From assembly GCF_009765995.1 (NCBI RefSeq), contig NZ_LMUI01000030.1, forward strand, positions 185,418 through 249,417: a DNA stretch of 64,000 bases. The letters run 5' to 3'. The notes under the pieces are model-generated. The model made no database searches. It was not told the DNA's origin and saw only the letters and a program-made list of their open reading frames with translations. The position numbers were made by a program, and so were the translations under genes. Source of the DNA: Methylocapsa sp. S129. GTDB lineage: Bacteria; Pseudomonadota; Alphaproteobacteria; Rhizobiales; Beijerinckiaceae. This document shows positions 17,438 through 26,315 of the stretch, one piece after another; position 1 is the first letter of the stretch, and every line of letters starts with the position of its first letter.

Positions 17438-19432
17438 TCAAACTGTTCGCGAATCGACCAGCCTCACGATATCGCCGATCAGGCGGTTGATCGCGAAATC
17501 CTTCGGCGTATAGACCGCCGCGATGCCTTTCGAGCGCAACGTCTCGGCATCCGCTTCAGGAATGATGCCGCCGACCACCATAGGAATGTGGCCAAGGCCA
17601 GCCTGGCGCAGCCTGTCGGCGACTTCAAACGCCATCGCCAAATGCGAGCCCGACAGGATCGACAGACCGACGCAATGCACGCCATCCTTCGCCCGTTCCA
17701 CGATCTCGGCCGGCGTCAATCGGATCCCGTCGTAGACGACATCCATGCCGGCGTCGGTGGCGCGCACGGCGATTTGCTCGGCGCCGTTGGAATGGCCGTC
17801 GAGACCTGGCTTGCCGACCAGAAACTTCAGCCGCGCGCCGAGCTTCAGCGACACGCGCTCGACTTCGGCGCGCACGTCGTCAAGATCGGCCGCTTCCTGA
17901 CGGGCGACAGGGCTGACGCCGGTCGGCGCGCGATATTCGCCGAATGTCGCTCGGAGCGTCGCACCCCATTCGCCGGTGGTGACGCCCGCTTTGGCCGCTT
18001 CGATCGAGGGAACCATGATGTTGGTTCCCTCTCTGGCCGCCTTGCGCAAATCGTCGAGCGCGCGCTGAACCGCATTCTCGTCGCGCGCCGCGCGCCAGCT
18101 TTGCAGCCGCGCGACCTGATCGGCTTCGACCTGGGGCGCGATGACGATGATGGAATTGCCGCCGTCGGTCAAAGGCGACGGCTCGCTTTGCGTGAACCGG
18201 TTGACGCCGACGACGATCTGCTCGCCCCGCTCGATCGCCTCAAGACGGCGTGTGTTCGACTGAACCAGCTTGCGCTTCATATAGCCCGATTCAATCGCCG
18301 CGACCGCGCCGCCCATCGCCCCGATGGCGGCCAGTTCGGTTCGCGCCTCGGCTTTGAGGGCGGCGACTAGACTGTCGATTTCGCGACTGCCTTCAAAAAT
18401 GTCGCCAAATTCCAGGAGGTCCGTCTCATAGGCCATGATCTGCTGCAGGCGCAGCGACCATTGCTGATCGAAGGGGCGCGGCAGGCCGAGCGCCTCGTTC
18501 CAGGCCGGCAATTGCACGGCCCGCGCACGGGCGTTGCGGGACAGTACGACCGCCAGCATTTCAATGAGAATGCGGTAGGCGTTGTTTTCCGGCTGCTGCT
18601 CGGTGAGGCCGAGCGAATTGACCTGAACGCCATAGCGAAAGCGCCGTTTGACGGGGTCGGCGACCTGATAGCGCTCGCGCGTAATCTCGTCCCACAATTC
18701 CGCGAAAGCGCGCATTTTCGCCAATTCGGTGACAAAGCGCATGCCGGCGTTGACGAAGAAGGACAGGCGCCCGACGACTTCGGCAAAGGAGGCTTCGTCG
18801 ACCTCGCCGGACGCGCGCACCATATCGAGCACGGCCACGGCCGTCGCCAGCGCGAAACTGAGTTCCTGCACCGGCGTCGCCCCGGCCTCCTGCAAATGAT
18901 AGGAGCAAACGTTCATCGGGTTCCATTTCGGCGTCTCGCGCGCCGAAAACAGGATCAGGTCCTTGGTCAAGCGAAGCGAGGGGCCCGGCGGGAACACATA
19001 GGAGCCGCGCGAAAGATATTCCTTGATGATGTCGTTTTGGGTCGTCCCCTGCAGGCTGGCGCGCGGCGCGCCCTGCTCTTCGGCGACCGCGACATAGAGC
19101 GCCATCAGCCAGGGCGCGGTCGCGTTGATCGTCATCGAGGTGTTCATCCGGTCAAGCGGAATATCGGCGAGCAGCGCACGCATGTCGCCAATATGCGAGA
19201 TCGCGACGCCCACTTTGCCGACCTCGCCGCGCGCCAGCGGATGATCGCTGTCATAGCCGGTTTGCGTCGGCAAATCGAAGGCAATGGAAAGCCCCGTCTG
19301 GCCTTTGGCCAGATTGTCGCGAAAGAGCTTGTTCGACTCGGCCGCGGATGAATGACCCGCATAAGTGCGGAAAATCCAGGGCATATCCCGTTTTCGCGCC
19401 CCAAAATCGCCGTTTGGCGTCGTCTGCATCAT
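17438..19432 (-). CDS. ecm: Ethylmalonyl-CoA mutase (MeaA-type, B12-dependent)
   Basis: About 664 residues. The N-terminal acyl-CoA mutase barrel begins PWIFRTYAGHSSAAESNKL and includes GLSIAFDLPTQTGYDSDHP and TSMTINATAPWLMALY. The C-terminal cobalamin domain has the base-off signature DGHSNGAEQIA followed by GLSILSGSHL and VVGGIIPEADAE. The single-chain layout and opening sequence match MeaA/Ecm, which converts ethylmalonyl-CoA to methylsuccinyl-CoA. A TTG start at 19474 and an ATG at 19450 are also in frame. ATG 19432 is chosen for the upstream AAGGG and the family length. Confidence 0.94.
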   Translation of the reverse strand: MMQTTPNGDFGARKRDMPWIFRTYAGHSSAAESNKLFRDNLAKGQTGLSIAFDLPTQTGYDSDHPLARGEVGKVGVAISHIGDMRALLADIPLDRMNTSMTINATAPWLMALYVAVAEEQGAPRASLQGTTQNDIIKEYLSRGSYVFPPGPSLRLTKDLILFSARETPKWNPMNVCSYHLQEAGATPVQELSFALATAVAVLDMVRASGEVDEASFAEVVGRLSFFVNAGMRFVTELAKMRAFAELWDEITRERYQVADPVKRRFRYGVQVNSLGLTEQQPENNAYRILIEMLAVVLSRNARARAVQLPAWNEALGLPRPFDQQWSLRLQQIMAYETDLLEFGDIFEGSREIDSLVAALKAEARTELAAIGAMGGAVAAIESGYMKRKLVQSNTRRLEAIERGEQIVVGVNRFTQSEPSPLTDGGNSIIVIAPQVEADQVARLQSWRAARDENAVQRALDDLRKAAREGTNIMVPSIEAAKAGVTTGEWGATLRATFGEYRAPTGVSPVARQEAADLDDVRAEVERVSLKLGARLKFLVGKPGLDGHSNGAEQIAVRATDAGMDVVYDGIRLTPAEIVERAKDGVHCVGLSILSGSHLAMAFEVADRLRQAGLGHIPMVVGGIIPEADAETLRSKGIAAVYTPKDFAINRLIGDIVRLVDSRTV

Positions 19433-19546
19433 CCGCCCTTGCCGCCGCATCGCTGCTTTTGCTGCAGAGCACAATTACAGAAATCCTCGCCCCGCGCCAG
19501 CGATCGCTCAGAGGGCCGAGCGGCGGGCGGAAGTCTCCCGTCCGAT

Positions 19547-19858
19547 TCAGGAAAGCCGGCTCTTGGCGAAGCCAAGCGCAAAGAACAGGACAAATGCAGT
19601 CCCAATCGCGAAACCGATCGTCAGGACAAGGTCGTCGGCGCGAAATGGCGCGAACAACCGATAGCGCAGATAGATTCCCGCGCAAACGCCAATCAAGGCG
19701 AGAACGCCATTGAGGAAGGGCCCAAATCCTGAGCCCCGCGCAATGACGTCAAGGACAAAGCCGGTCGCCAGCACCGCGATAATCACGATGAGAATCAGAA
19801 ATGAAAATTCTGCGCCGGAAAGGTCTTTCATATTCGCTAGCCAGGGAATTGAATTCAT
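19547..19858 (-). CDS. Small membrane protein (three predicted TM helices)
   Basis: I do not recognise this family. About 103 residues from ATG 19858 (MNSIPWLANMKDLSGAEF). Three hydrophobic helices follow: FLILIVIIAVLATGFVLDVI, PFLNGVLALIGVCAGIYL and LTIGFAIGTAFVLFFALGF. Acidic and basic residues lie between them. An internal ATG at 19831 is a possible alternative start, and an upstream start at 19945 adds an unlikely Arg-rich leader. It lies between ecm and the divergent ccr. The layout resembles small GlsB-like or signal-less envelope proteins, but no function is assigned. Confidence 0.7.
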   Translation of the reverse strand: MNSIPWLANMKDLSGAEFSFLILIVIIAVLATGFVLDVIARGSGFGPFLNGVLALIGVCAGIYLRYRLFAPFRADDLVLTIGFAIGTAFVLFFALGFAKSRLS

Positions 19859-20081
19859 GGCGATAACTCGCGGCGCGTTCACAAAAGCTTGGAACGTTGA
19901 AGCGAATATTAGCGAACGATTGATGATAGAACAGTGAATGCGCAACGCCGAGCCCGCCTTCGCGCGGACGATTCATCTAAGGGAGGGATTGATTTCCCAC
20001 ACGGGTGGCGCGATGAAGGCAATGCTGCGGCGCAATATTTCAAGTCGGCCAACCCGACATCCCGGGGAGACGAGGACGGAC

Positions 20082-21392
20082 ATGACCAATCGCGCGACAA
20101 GCGGAGCCTCTTTCGATAGGCAATCTCCGACCAAAATGAGCGCCGAATCGACCAAGGATCTCTACGAAATTGGCGAAATTCCCCCGCTGGGTCACGTCCC
20201 AGCGACGATGTACGCCTGGGTTGTGCGCAAGGATCGGCACGGACCTCCAGAAGAATCGATGAAGATCGAAGTCGTCCCGACATGGCCGCTCGACAGCCAT
20301 GACGTGCTGGTCCTCGTGATGGCCGCCGGCGTCAATTACAATGGAATCTGGGCCGCCCTGGGCGAACCGGTGTCAGTGCTGGACGTCCATAAGCACCCCT
20401 ATCACATCGCAGGATCGGATGCGTCGGGCATCGTCTGGGCCGTCGGCTCGAAGGTGAAGCGCTGGAAGGTCGGCGATGAAGTCGTTGTCCATTGCAATCA
20501 GGACGATGGCGACGACGAGGAATGCAACGGCGGCGATCCGATGTTTTCCGCCTCGCAGCGCATTTGGGGCTATGAAACGCCGGACGGGTCCTTCGCGCAA
20601 TTTTGCCGCGTGCAGGACCGCCAGTTGATGGAGCGTCCGAGGCATTTGACCTGGGAGGAAAGCGCCTCCTACACGCTGACGCTCGCCACCGCCTATCGCA
20701 TGCTGTTCGGCCATGAGCCGCATCGCCTCAAGCCTGGCGACAATGTGCTGGTCTGGGGCGCTTCGGGCGGCCTTGGCGTGTTTGGCGTGCAGCTTTGCGC
20801 GGCGGCCGGCGCCAATGCGATCGGCATCATCTCGGACGAATCCAAACGCGACTATGTAATGTCGCTGGGCGCCAAGGGCGTCATCAATCGCAAGGATTTC
20901 AAGTGCTGGGGCCAATTGCCCAAGGTCAATTCGGACGAATATTCCGCGTTCATGGCGCAGGCGCGCAAATTCGGCAAAGCGATCTGGGACATTACCGGCA
21001 AGAAGGATGTCGACACCGTGTTCGAGCATCCCGGCGAGCAGACGTTTCCGGTCTCCTGTTTCGTCGTCAAGCGCGGCGGCATGGTGGTCTTCTGCGCGGG
21101 CACCAGCGGCTTCAATCTGACGTTCGACGCGCGTTTTGTCTGGATGCGGCAAAAGCGCATTCAGGGTTCGCATTTCGCCCATCTCAAACAGGCGGCTGCC
21201 GCCAACAAATTCGTCGTCGACCGGCGCATCGACCCCTGTATGTCGGAGGTTTTCCCATGGGACAAAATCCCGCTCGCGCATACCAAAATGTGGAAGAACG
21301 AACATGCGCCCGGCAATATGGCGGTGCTCGTCAATGCGCCGAAGACAGGATTGCGCACGCTTGAGGACGCGATCGAGGCGGGCCGCGCTTAA
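20082..21392 (+). CDS. ccr: Crotonyl-CoA carboxylase/reductase
   Basis: This 436-residue zinc-less MDR-family enzyme carries out reductive carboxylation of crotonyl-CoA to (2S)-ethylmalonyl-CoA, the key step of the ethylmalonyl-CoA pathway. Diagnostic stretches are DLYEIGEIPPLGHVP, MAAGVNYNGIWAALGEP, HCNQDDGDDEECNGGDPMF, the nucleotide loop WGASGGLGVFGVQL and FEHPGEQTFPVS. The CO2-binding Asn81 equivalent is in VNYNG. ATG 20082 follows GAGG; the frame continues upstream to 19938 without support, and ATG 20136 would still keep the core. It makes the substrate chain for ecm. Confidence 0.97.
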   Translation: MTNRATSGASFDRQSPTKMSAESTKDLYEIGEIPPLGHVPATMYAWVVRKDRHGPPEESMKIEVVPTWPLDSHDVLVLVMAAGVNYNGIWAALGEPVSVLDVHKHPYHIAGSDASGIVWAVGSKVKRWKVGDEVVVHCNQDDGDDEECNGGDPMFSASQRIWGYETPDGSFAQFCRVQDRQLMERPRHLTWEESASYTLTLATAYRMLFGHEPHRLKPGDNVLVWGASGGLGVFGVQLCAAAGANAIGIISDESKRDYVMSLGAKGVINRKDFKCWGQLPKVNSDEYSAFMAQARKFGKAIWDITGKKDVDTVFEHPGEQTFPVSCFVVKRGGMVVFCAGTSGFNLTFDARFVWMRQKRIQGSHFAHLKQAAAANKFVVDRRIDPCMSEVFPWDKIPLAHTKMWKNEHAPGNMAVLVNAPKTGLRTLEDAIEAGRA

Positions 21393-22261
21393 TGGCGGCG
21401 GCGTTCTTTGCGCGCGCGCATGATCGCCGCATTGAGATCGCCGCCGAAAACAAAGATCGCCGCGATCGTATACAGGAAGACCAACGCGATCATCACCGAA
21501 GCCAGGCCCGCATAGGTCGAAACATAATTGCGCGCGAATTCACCGAGATAGGCGCCGAAAATCTCGCCGAACGCGACGCAACTGACGAAGGTCAGCGCGA
21601 CCCCAGGCGCGATCTCAAGGAAGGTCCGGCGCTCCATCGGCAGCCAGCGATGCGCGATGAGCAGCGAGATCGCCATCACGAAAGAGGCGATCGCCAATCG
21701 CGCAAACGTCACCATGCTCTGGAGCGGCGCGAGGCTCGGCGCAAAGCGCAAGACCGTCGCCCAGATGAACGGCCAGAGCACAACGAGGAAGGCAAGCGCC
21801 AACAGCGATAACGCGCCAACCAGGACATAGGCGATTGATTCCAGCCGCAGCAGCCACCACGGCCGCGCCTCCACCGTTTCGTAGGCCCGATTGAGACCGA
21901 CCCGCAGCGCCTCGATCGCGCTCGAAGAGAAGTAAAGCGCGAGAATGGCGCCGATCGTCAAAAGGCCGCCGCGCGGCGCGGTTAGAACGCTGTGAACTTC
22001 ATTCGAAATGGGATTGGCGACGATCGCGGGCCATGCGTCGAAGATCAGCTTGGCAGCCTCGTCGGAGAGGTCCTGAGACCCCAGAAACGATGCGAGCGCG
22101 GTAACGAAAATCAGAAACGGAAACAGGGAGGTCAGAGTGGTCAGAGCGATATGGCTGGCGATCGCCCACCCGTCGTCCGCCGTGAATCGGACATAAGCGT
22201 CGACAAAGACGGCGACAATTCTGCGAATGCGAAGCCAAGTCCGCGCCCTGATCGCAACCAC
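21389..22261 (-). CDS. YihY/BrkB-family inner-membrane protein (UPF0761)
   Basis: About 290 residues from a GTG at 22261 preceded by a G-rich stretch (GGGGCGGGG). The longer frame to 22372 adds an Arg/Pro-rich leader that looks non-coding. Family features are FTADDGWAIASHIALTTLTSLFPFL, the second helix LTIGAILALYFSSSAIEAL followed by LNRAYETVEARPWW, and four further TM helices. Members were once annotated ribonuclease BN but are now regarded as membrane proteins of uncertain role. Its stop overlaps the ccr stop by 4 bases, convergently. Confidence 0.88.
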   Translation of the reverse strand: MVAIRARTWLRIRRIVAVFVDAYVRFTADDGWAIASHIALTTLTSLFPFLIFVTALASFLGSQDLSDEAAKLIFDAWPAIVANPISNEVHSVLTAPRGGLLTIGAILALYFSSSAIEALRVGLNRAYETVEARPWWLLRLESIAYVLVGALSLLALAFLVVLWPFIWATVLRFAPSLAPLQSMVTFARLAIASFVMAISLLIAHRWLPMERRTFLEIAPGVALTFVSCVAFGEIFGAYLGEFARNYVSTYAGLASVMIALVFLYTIAAIFVFGGDLNAAIMRARKERRRH

Positions 22262-22758
22262 ATTGAAACCCCGCCCCCGGCCCTGCCGCCTGACAAACGC
22301 TACGCAACCTGCCTGCGGTAACGCAACTCTTGGATAAAGGTTTCGCGCGGGCGCGAGAGCTCCGCGACCCAAAAAGCCAAGAGAATCAACGACAAACCGA
22401 ATCGCGGCCTGGCTGCAAGGGCGTTATTTTTCTGGCGAGCCGAAGCTCTTGACTTGCGCCCGGCGGCGCTCAACGCCGATTCGTGCCGGTTCCGTTCCCT
22501 GTCTGGACTGGCGCGCTCATTTGCGGGACGCTTCCGTCGACGAGGCGCCCAGTGGTCGCTTTCCACAAGGCGGTTGTATTGCAACGTTATCGTCGCCATT
22601 TCGACAATTGGAGCGAAAACGGCGTTTCGTCTTATTTCGTATCCATTTGCCGTCTTTTGCCTTATAGAGAATATTCAACCCGCAAAACACTATCGGAGTG
22701 AGCGATAATATTTTGCGCCTCGGCCAGCGCGGCGCCTGTCATTTGAGTTCGCGTGGCT
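22262..22758. other. Long intergenic stretch without a recognised gene
   Basis: All frames here give short, Arg/Ser-rich translations without family features. The region is less GC-rich than its surroundings after about 22560 and holds the near-palindrome at 22681-22717. I see no tRNA or terminator with a T-run. Confidence 0.5.
22681..22717. promoter_or_regulatory. Near-perfect palindrome in a long intergenic region
   Basis: CGCAAAACACTATCG (22681-22695) and CGATAATATTTTGCG (22703-22717) match at 13 of 15 positions across a 7-base centre. The two mismatches are C-A, which argues for a protein-binding DNA site rather than an RNA stem. It precedes the small reading frame at 22759. Confidence 0.45.
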
Positions 22759-22890
22759 ATGGAGTTCATTCTCATGATAAACAACCACGCCCGATGGCGT
22801 GCCGCGCCGCCGACGCCATGGATCGGCAATCGCTCCGAGACCGGATTTGTCGCGGCGCCCGCTTTCAAATGGGACGACGCCGAGAGCTAA
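22759..22890 (+). CDS. Possible 43-residue small protein
   Basis: ATG 22759 opens a 43-codon frame (MEFILMINNHARWRAAPPTP, then WIGNRSETGFVAAPAFKWDD and AES). Unlike the overlapping frames, which are Arg-rich, its composition is balanced and aromatic/acidic-rich near the end, as in a real peptide. There is no clear ribosome-binding site and I know of no family. It could be a small Hyphomicrobiales-specific protein or chance. Confidence 0.3.
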   Translation: MEFILMINNHARWRAAPPTPWIGNRSETGFVAAPAFKWDDAES

Positions 22891-22980
22891 TTGCCGCCTT
22901 CCGATCCGTAGCCGGACATCGGTTGGCCCGTCGCCAGACGAACGGGCGGCCGCCGACCCTCAATCGCAGCGAGAACAAAT

Positions 22981-23307
22981 ATGAGCCGTCACCTCTATAA
23001 TGTGGGCGAGGCCGTTACCCTGACCCCCCATTCGGGACATTATTTGAAAACCAACGGGGCCTATGTCGTGAGCGCGCTCATGCCGCCCTTGGGCGATGTG
23101 CTTCAATATCGGATCAAATGCGCCTCCGAGCCCTATGAGCGCGTCGTGGCGGAGCATCAGCTCAATCGCGCCGATGCCGAGGCGATCCCGCCCGCAGACG
23201 CAATTGTCGCGCCGGTCAAGCCAGCGTTGAAGACCTGGGCCGGACGCGGCATTCGCGCGGCATCGGCGGCTCCGCCGCGCGATCGTGCGGCGTCACGCCC
23301 CCGATAA
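22981..23307 (+). CDS. Conserved hypothetical small protein
   Basis: A 108-residue protein. The first 65 residues (LYNVGEAVTLTPH, NGAYVVSALMPP, LQYRIKCASEPYERVVAEHQL) follow a pattern I have seen in small beta-rich hypothetical proteins of Hyphomicrobiales: an SH3-like barrel with a G-x-Y-x-V, Q-Y-R-[IV]-K and ERVV core. The Ala/Pro/Arg tail is probably disordered. ATG 22981 is followed by a consistent coding pattern. The function is unknown. Confidence 0.7.
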   Translation: MSRHLYNVGEAVTLTPHSGHYLKTNGAYVVSALMPPLGDVLQYRIKCASEPYERVVAEHQLNRADAEAIPPADAIVAPVKPALKTWAGRGIRAASAAPPRDRAASRPR

Positions 23308-23331
23308 GGCGAAGCCCGGCCGAGGCCTCGC

Positions 23332-24357
23332 TTAGATCAGCGCCTTCTCCAGGCCCAGCGCCTGTTTGACCTCGGCGAGGATTTCGTAGGAGCGCAGTCG
23401 CGCTTCGTGATCATAGATCGCGGAGGCGACCATCAATTCGTCCGCGCCAGTCTCGTCGATGAAGGCCGCCAAGCCGCGCCGCACCGTTTCGCGCGATCCG
23501 ACGAAAGCATAAGTCAGCATATTGGACGCGTGCGCCTTCTCCTGCGGCGTCCAATAGGTTTCGATATCGTCAATGGGCGGGCGCAACTGGCCGCGCGTTC
23601 CGCGCAAGAGATTGGTGAAGCTCTGCTGGGCGGAGGTGAACAGCCGGCGCGCCTCCGAATCGGTCTCCGCGGCGACCACGTTCACGCCAACCATCGCGTA
23701 AGGGCGCTGCAACTGCTGCGACGGCTCGAATTTTTTACGATAGACCTGCAAAGCCTGCATCAGCGCGTCGGGTGCGAAATGCGAAGCGAAGGCGTAAGGC
23801 AGACCCAGCGCGGCGGCGAGCTGCGCGCCAAACAGGCTCGACCCGAGAATCCAGATCGGGACATTGAGGCCCGTCCCCGGAACGGCCTGAACCCTCTGCC
23901 CTTCTTGCAGCGGCCCAAGCAGAGCCTGCAGCTCCAGCACGTCGCGCGGAAAATTATCAGCGTTTTCGGGCGCGCGGCGTAAAGCGCGCAGCGTCATCTG
24001 ATCTGTGCCTGGCGCCCGGCCAAGGCCGAGATCGATGCGTCCGGGATAAAGCGATTCCAGCGTGCCGAATTGCTCGGCGATGACCATCGGCGCGTGATTG
24101 GGCAGCATAATGCCGCCCGAGCCGACCCGGATCGTGCGCGTGCCTTCCGCGACATAGCCGATGGCGACCGCGGTCGCCGCGCTGGCGATGCCGACCATAT
24201 TATGATGCTCGGCGAGCCAATAGCGATTGTAGCCCCAGCGTTCGGCATGCTGCGCGAGATCGCGCGAATTGCGTAGCGCCTGTCCCGGCGTCGACCCCTG
24301 CGGCACGGGCGCAAGATCGAGGATCGAGAAGAGCGGCGGTTTGCTGGCTGTTGTCAT
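23332..24357 (-). CDS. LLM-class flavin-dependent oxidoreductase (luciferase-like)
   Basis: This 341-residue TIM-barrel flavoprotein shows the YhbW-like pattern [58 protein letters not shown] and [13 protein letters not shown]. Such proteins use FMNH2 or F420 in monooxygenation or related chemistry, and the substrate is not predictable. ATG 24357 ([10 protein letters not shown]) is chosen because the frame upstream is Arg/Pro-rich. The MarR regulator at 24422-24916 is just upstream on the same strand and may control it. Confidence 0.92.
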   Translation of the reverse strand: MTTASKPPLFSILDLAPVPQGSTPGQALRNSRDLAQHAERWGYNRYWLAEHHNMVGIASAATAVAIGYVAEGTRTIRVGSGGIMLPNHAPMVIAEQFGTLESLYPGRIDLGLGRAPGTDQMTLRALRRAPENADNFPRDVLELQALLGPLQEGQRVQAVPGTGLNVPIWILGSSLFGAQLAAALGLPYAFASHFAPDALMQALQVYRKKFEPSQQLQRPYAMVGVNVVAAETDSEARRLFTSAQQSFTNLLRGTRGQLRPPIDDIETYWTPQEKAHASNMLTYAFVGSRETVRRGLAAFIDETGADELMVASAIYDHEARLRSYEILAEVKQALGLEKALI

Positions 24358-24421
24358 GTCAGCAACATCGGGACGAAAGGGCGAAGGTTCAAGACGGGAT
24401 TGATCGATTGCGCCGCTCACA

Positions 24422-24916
24422 TCAGGCCGGCGCCGTTTTCCCGGCGCCCTCGTTCGTCGCGACGCGGACCAGCCAGCGCCTGATCGCCTGTTCCTCCGAG
24501 GCGGACAAGCCGGCGGTGAGATCGCGCTCCACGGCATGGGCGCGCGCGCGGCATTCGGCGAGCAAAGCGACGCCGAGCTCGGTCAGATCGAGATGCTGGA
24601 TGCGTCCGTGAACGGCATGGGGCCGGCGAGCCAAAGCGCCCATGCGCTCCAGATTGGCGACGATGACGCTGACGGTCTGCGGGGTCAGCAAGGCGACGCG
24701 CGCCAGATCGGCGTTGGAATGGCCGGGATAGGCGGCCAGCATCGTCAGCACTAGGAATTGCGGCAGCGTGACGGCGATATCGGCGAGCCCCCGTTCCATC
24801 CTGAGCCGATGCGCGCCGGCGGCCTGGCGCAAGAGATAGCCGAGATAGCCCTCCTCGCCACGCTTGCCTTCGCCGGCTTCGGGCAATCGGGCGCCAGGGT
24901 GAGGCTTGATCATCAT
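24422..24916 (-). CDS. MarR-family transcriptional regulator
   Basis: This 164-residue winged-helix regulator shows helix-turn-helix and wing features in [51 protein letters not shown] and [16 protein letters not shown]. Two adjacent ATG codons (24916 and 24913) could both start it. The promoter lies in a divergent region with a perfect palindrome at 24916-24950 that abuts the start codon, so autorepression and control of the 25007 SDR are likely. The luciferase-like oxidoreductase follows 64 bases downstream. Confidence 0.93.
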   Translation of the reverse strand: MMIKPHPGARLPEAGEGKRGEEGYLGYLLRQAAGAHRLRMERGLADIAVTLPQFLVLTMLAAYPGHSNADLARVALLTPQTVSVIVANLERMGALARRPHAVHGRIQHLDLTELGVALLAECRARAHAVERDLTAGLSASEEQAIRRWLVRVATNEGAGKTAPA

Positions 24917-24950
24917 GTTAGAGCTCTGATATATTATTCGAGCTCTAACA
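24916..24950. promoter_or_regulatory. Perfect palindromic operator of the MarR regulator
   Basis: TGTTAGAGCTC (24916-24926) and GAGCTCTAACA (24940-24950) are exact 11-base reverse complements around 13 AT-rich bases. On the minus strand TATAAT (24955-24950) partly overlaps the right arm, so a bound dimer would block the regulator's own promoter. A second small palindrome, CGCTTC-GAT-GAAGCG, is at 24957-24971. Confidence 0.8.
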
Positions 24951-25006
24951 TTATAACGCTTCGATGAAGCGAGCCAGCCTCATCGACCACCAGGAAACCC
25001 ACGGAC

Positions 25007-25735
25007 ATGAGCGGTTGCCTGTTCCTTGCCGGCGCCAGCGGCGCGATCGGCCGGCGTCTCGCGCCGCTGCTCGTCGCCGACGGCTGGCGCGTCATCGCGA
25101 CAACACGTTCGCAAGACAAGATTTCGGCCCTTCGCCAAATGGGCGTCGAACCCATCGTCATCGACGTCTTCGACGCCGACGCTTTGCTTGACGCCGTGGC
25201 GCGGGCGCAACCGAGCGTCATCGTTCATCAGCTTACCGACCTGCCGGCCGGCCTCGACCCCGGTCAGATCGCCGCGGCGCTGCCCCGCAACGCGCGCATC
25301 AGAGACGAGGGGACGCGCAACCTCATCGCCGCCGCCGTACGCGCCGGCGCGGGACGGTTCATCGCCCAAAGCATCGCTTTCGCTTATGCGGATGGGCCGA
25401 CGCCGCACGGCGAAGAAGATCGGCTCAATATCGACGCCAATGGCGGCGCGAGCGTCTCGGTCCGCGGCGTGGCGAGCCTTGAACGGCAGACGCTTGACGC
25501 GCCGCTACACGCCATTGTGCTACGCTACGGCCGGCTCTACGGCCCTGGCACGGGCTTTGACGCGGCGTCGGGCGCAGGCCCCGTCCATGTGGACGCCGCC
25601 GCGCAAGCGGCAAGACTCGCCGTTACGCAGGGGCCGCCGGGAATCTACAACATCGCGGAAGACGATGGCGCGGTCTCAAGCGAGAAAGCGAAGCGCTTGC
25701 TCGGCTGGAGCGCCGCCTGGAGAGCAAAACCATGA
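25007..25735 (+). CDS. NAD(P)-dependent epimerase/dehydratase-like SDR
   Basis: This 242-residue atypical SDR has the N-terminal Rossmann loop LAGASGAIGRRL (residues about 7-18) followed by VIDVFDADAL. The expected Ser and YxxxK are not obvious: the region reads FIAQSIAFAYADGP and then SVSVRGVASLERQ. It may be a NmrA-like or reductase-like binder. The C-terminus GIYNIAEDDGAVSSEKAKRLLGW matches extended SDRs. It is divergent from the MarR gene across the 24916-24950 palindrome and overlaps the next GNAT gene by 4 bases. Confidence 0.85.
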   Translation: MSGCLFLAGASGAIGRRLAPLLVADGWRVIATTRSQDKISALRQMGVEPIVIDVFDADALLDAVARAQPSVIVHQLTDLPAGLDPGQIAAALPRNARIRDEGTRNLIAAAVRAGAGRFIAQSIAFAYADGPTPHGEEDRLNIDANGGASVSVRGVASLERQTLDAPLHAIVLRYGRLYGPGTGFDAASGAGPVHVDAAAQAARLAVTQGPPGIYNIAEDDGAVSSEKAKRLLGWSAAWRAKP

Positions 25736-26190
25736 CGCCGTCGATCGCCGCCTCCGGACCCCTTGCGGACATCAGTAGCGTGGACGACGAGCACGCGGTC
25801 GCGGCCTGCTATCCGCTCATGCGCCAGCTTCGACCGCATCTTGCCTCCGAGCAGGAATTCATCGCGCGGTGGAGACGTCAGGTCGCAGCAGGCTATCGCC
25901 TTCTCGCGATGTGGCGGGAAACGAAACCAGTGGCCCTGGCGGGCTATCGCGTTCAGGACAATTTCGTGCACGGCGTCCATCTCTATGTCGACGATCTCGT
26001 GACCGACGAGACGCTGCGAAGCGGCGGTTACGGCCACGCGCTGATAGAACGCCTCAAGGCGGAGGGACGCGCGCTCGGCTGCGCAAAGCTTGTCCTCGAT
26101 ACGCCGCTGACGAATACGCTCGGCCACCGTTTTTATTATCGCGAGGGCCTGCTGGCGGCGGCCTTGCGTTTCAACATGCCCCTCGCCTGA
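25732..26190 (+). CDS. GNAT-family N-acetyltransferase
   Basis: This 152-residue protein has the GNAT core: beta-strands LLAMWRETKPVALAGYRVQ and VHLYVDDLVTDETLRSGGYGHALIERL. The last contains the acetyl-CoA pyrophosphate loop as R-S-G-G-Y-G-H-A, a slightly degenerate R/Q-x-x-G-x-G/A. The end has NTLGHRFYYREG. The start overlaps the SDR stop (ATGA at 25732), so the two are translationally coupled and probably under the MarR repressor. The acceptor substrate is unknown. Confidence 0.9.
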   Translation: MTPSIAASGPLADISSVDDEHAVAACYPLMRQLRPHLASEQEFIARWRRQVAAGYRLLAMWRETKPVALAGYRVQDNFVHGVHLYVDDLVTDETLRSGGYGHALIERLKAEGRALGCAKLVLDTPLTNTLGHRFYYREGLLAAALRFNMPLA

Positions 26191-26247
26191 GCCAGGACGA
26201 AGCGGTCGTCTTGCTCCCTGTCGACGCGGGTCCCTCGGCACGGCCTC

Positions 26248-26280
26248 AGCGCCTGTATTGACTTAGTCAACACAGGCGCT
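26248..26280. promoter_or_regulatory. Near-perfect 33-base palindrome upstream of MarR-GNAT gene
   Basis: AGCGCCTGTATTGACT and its complement AGTCAACACAGGCGCT flank a central T at 26264, with a single mismatch in the arms. The core TTGACTTAGTCAA resembles the palindrome at 28231-28246 in front of the second MarR-GNAT gene. It lies 36 bases before ATG 26316. It may also form a hairpin after the GNAT gene, but a long T-run is absent. Confidence 0.75.
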
Positions 26281-26315
26281 TAACCTAAGTCCGCAGATCT
26301 GGAGACAGAGAAATC

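Noticed and set aside
22698..23000. A 100-codon frame overlapping the small protein candidates at 22759 and 22981
   Set aside because: It is Arg-rich, overlaps the better-supported start at 22981 and has no ribosome-binding site.
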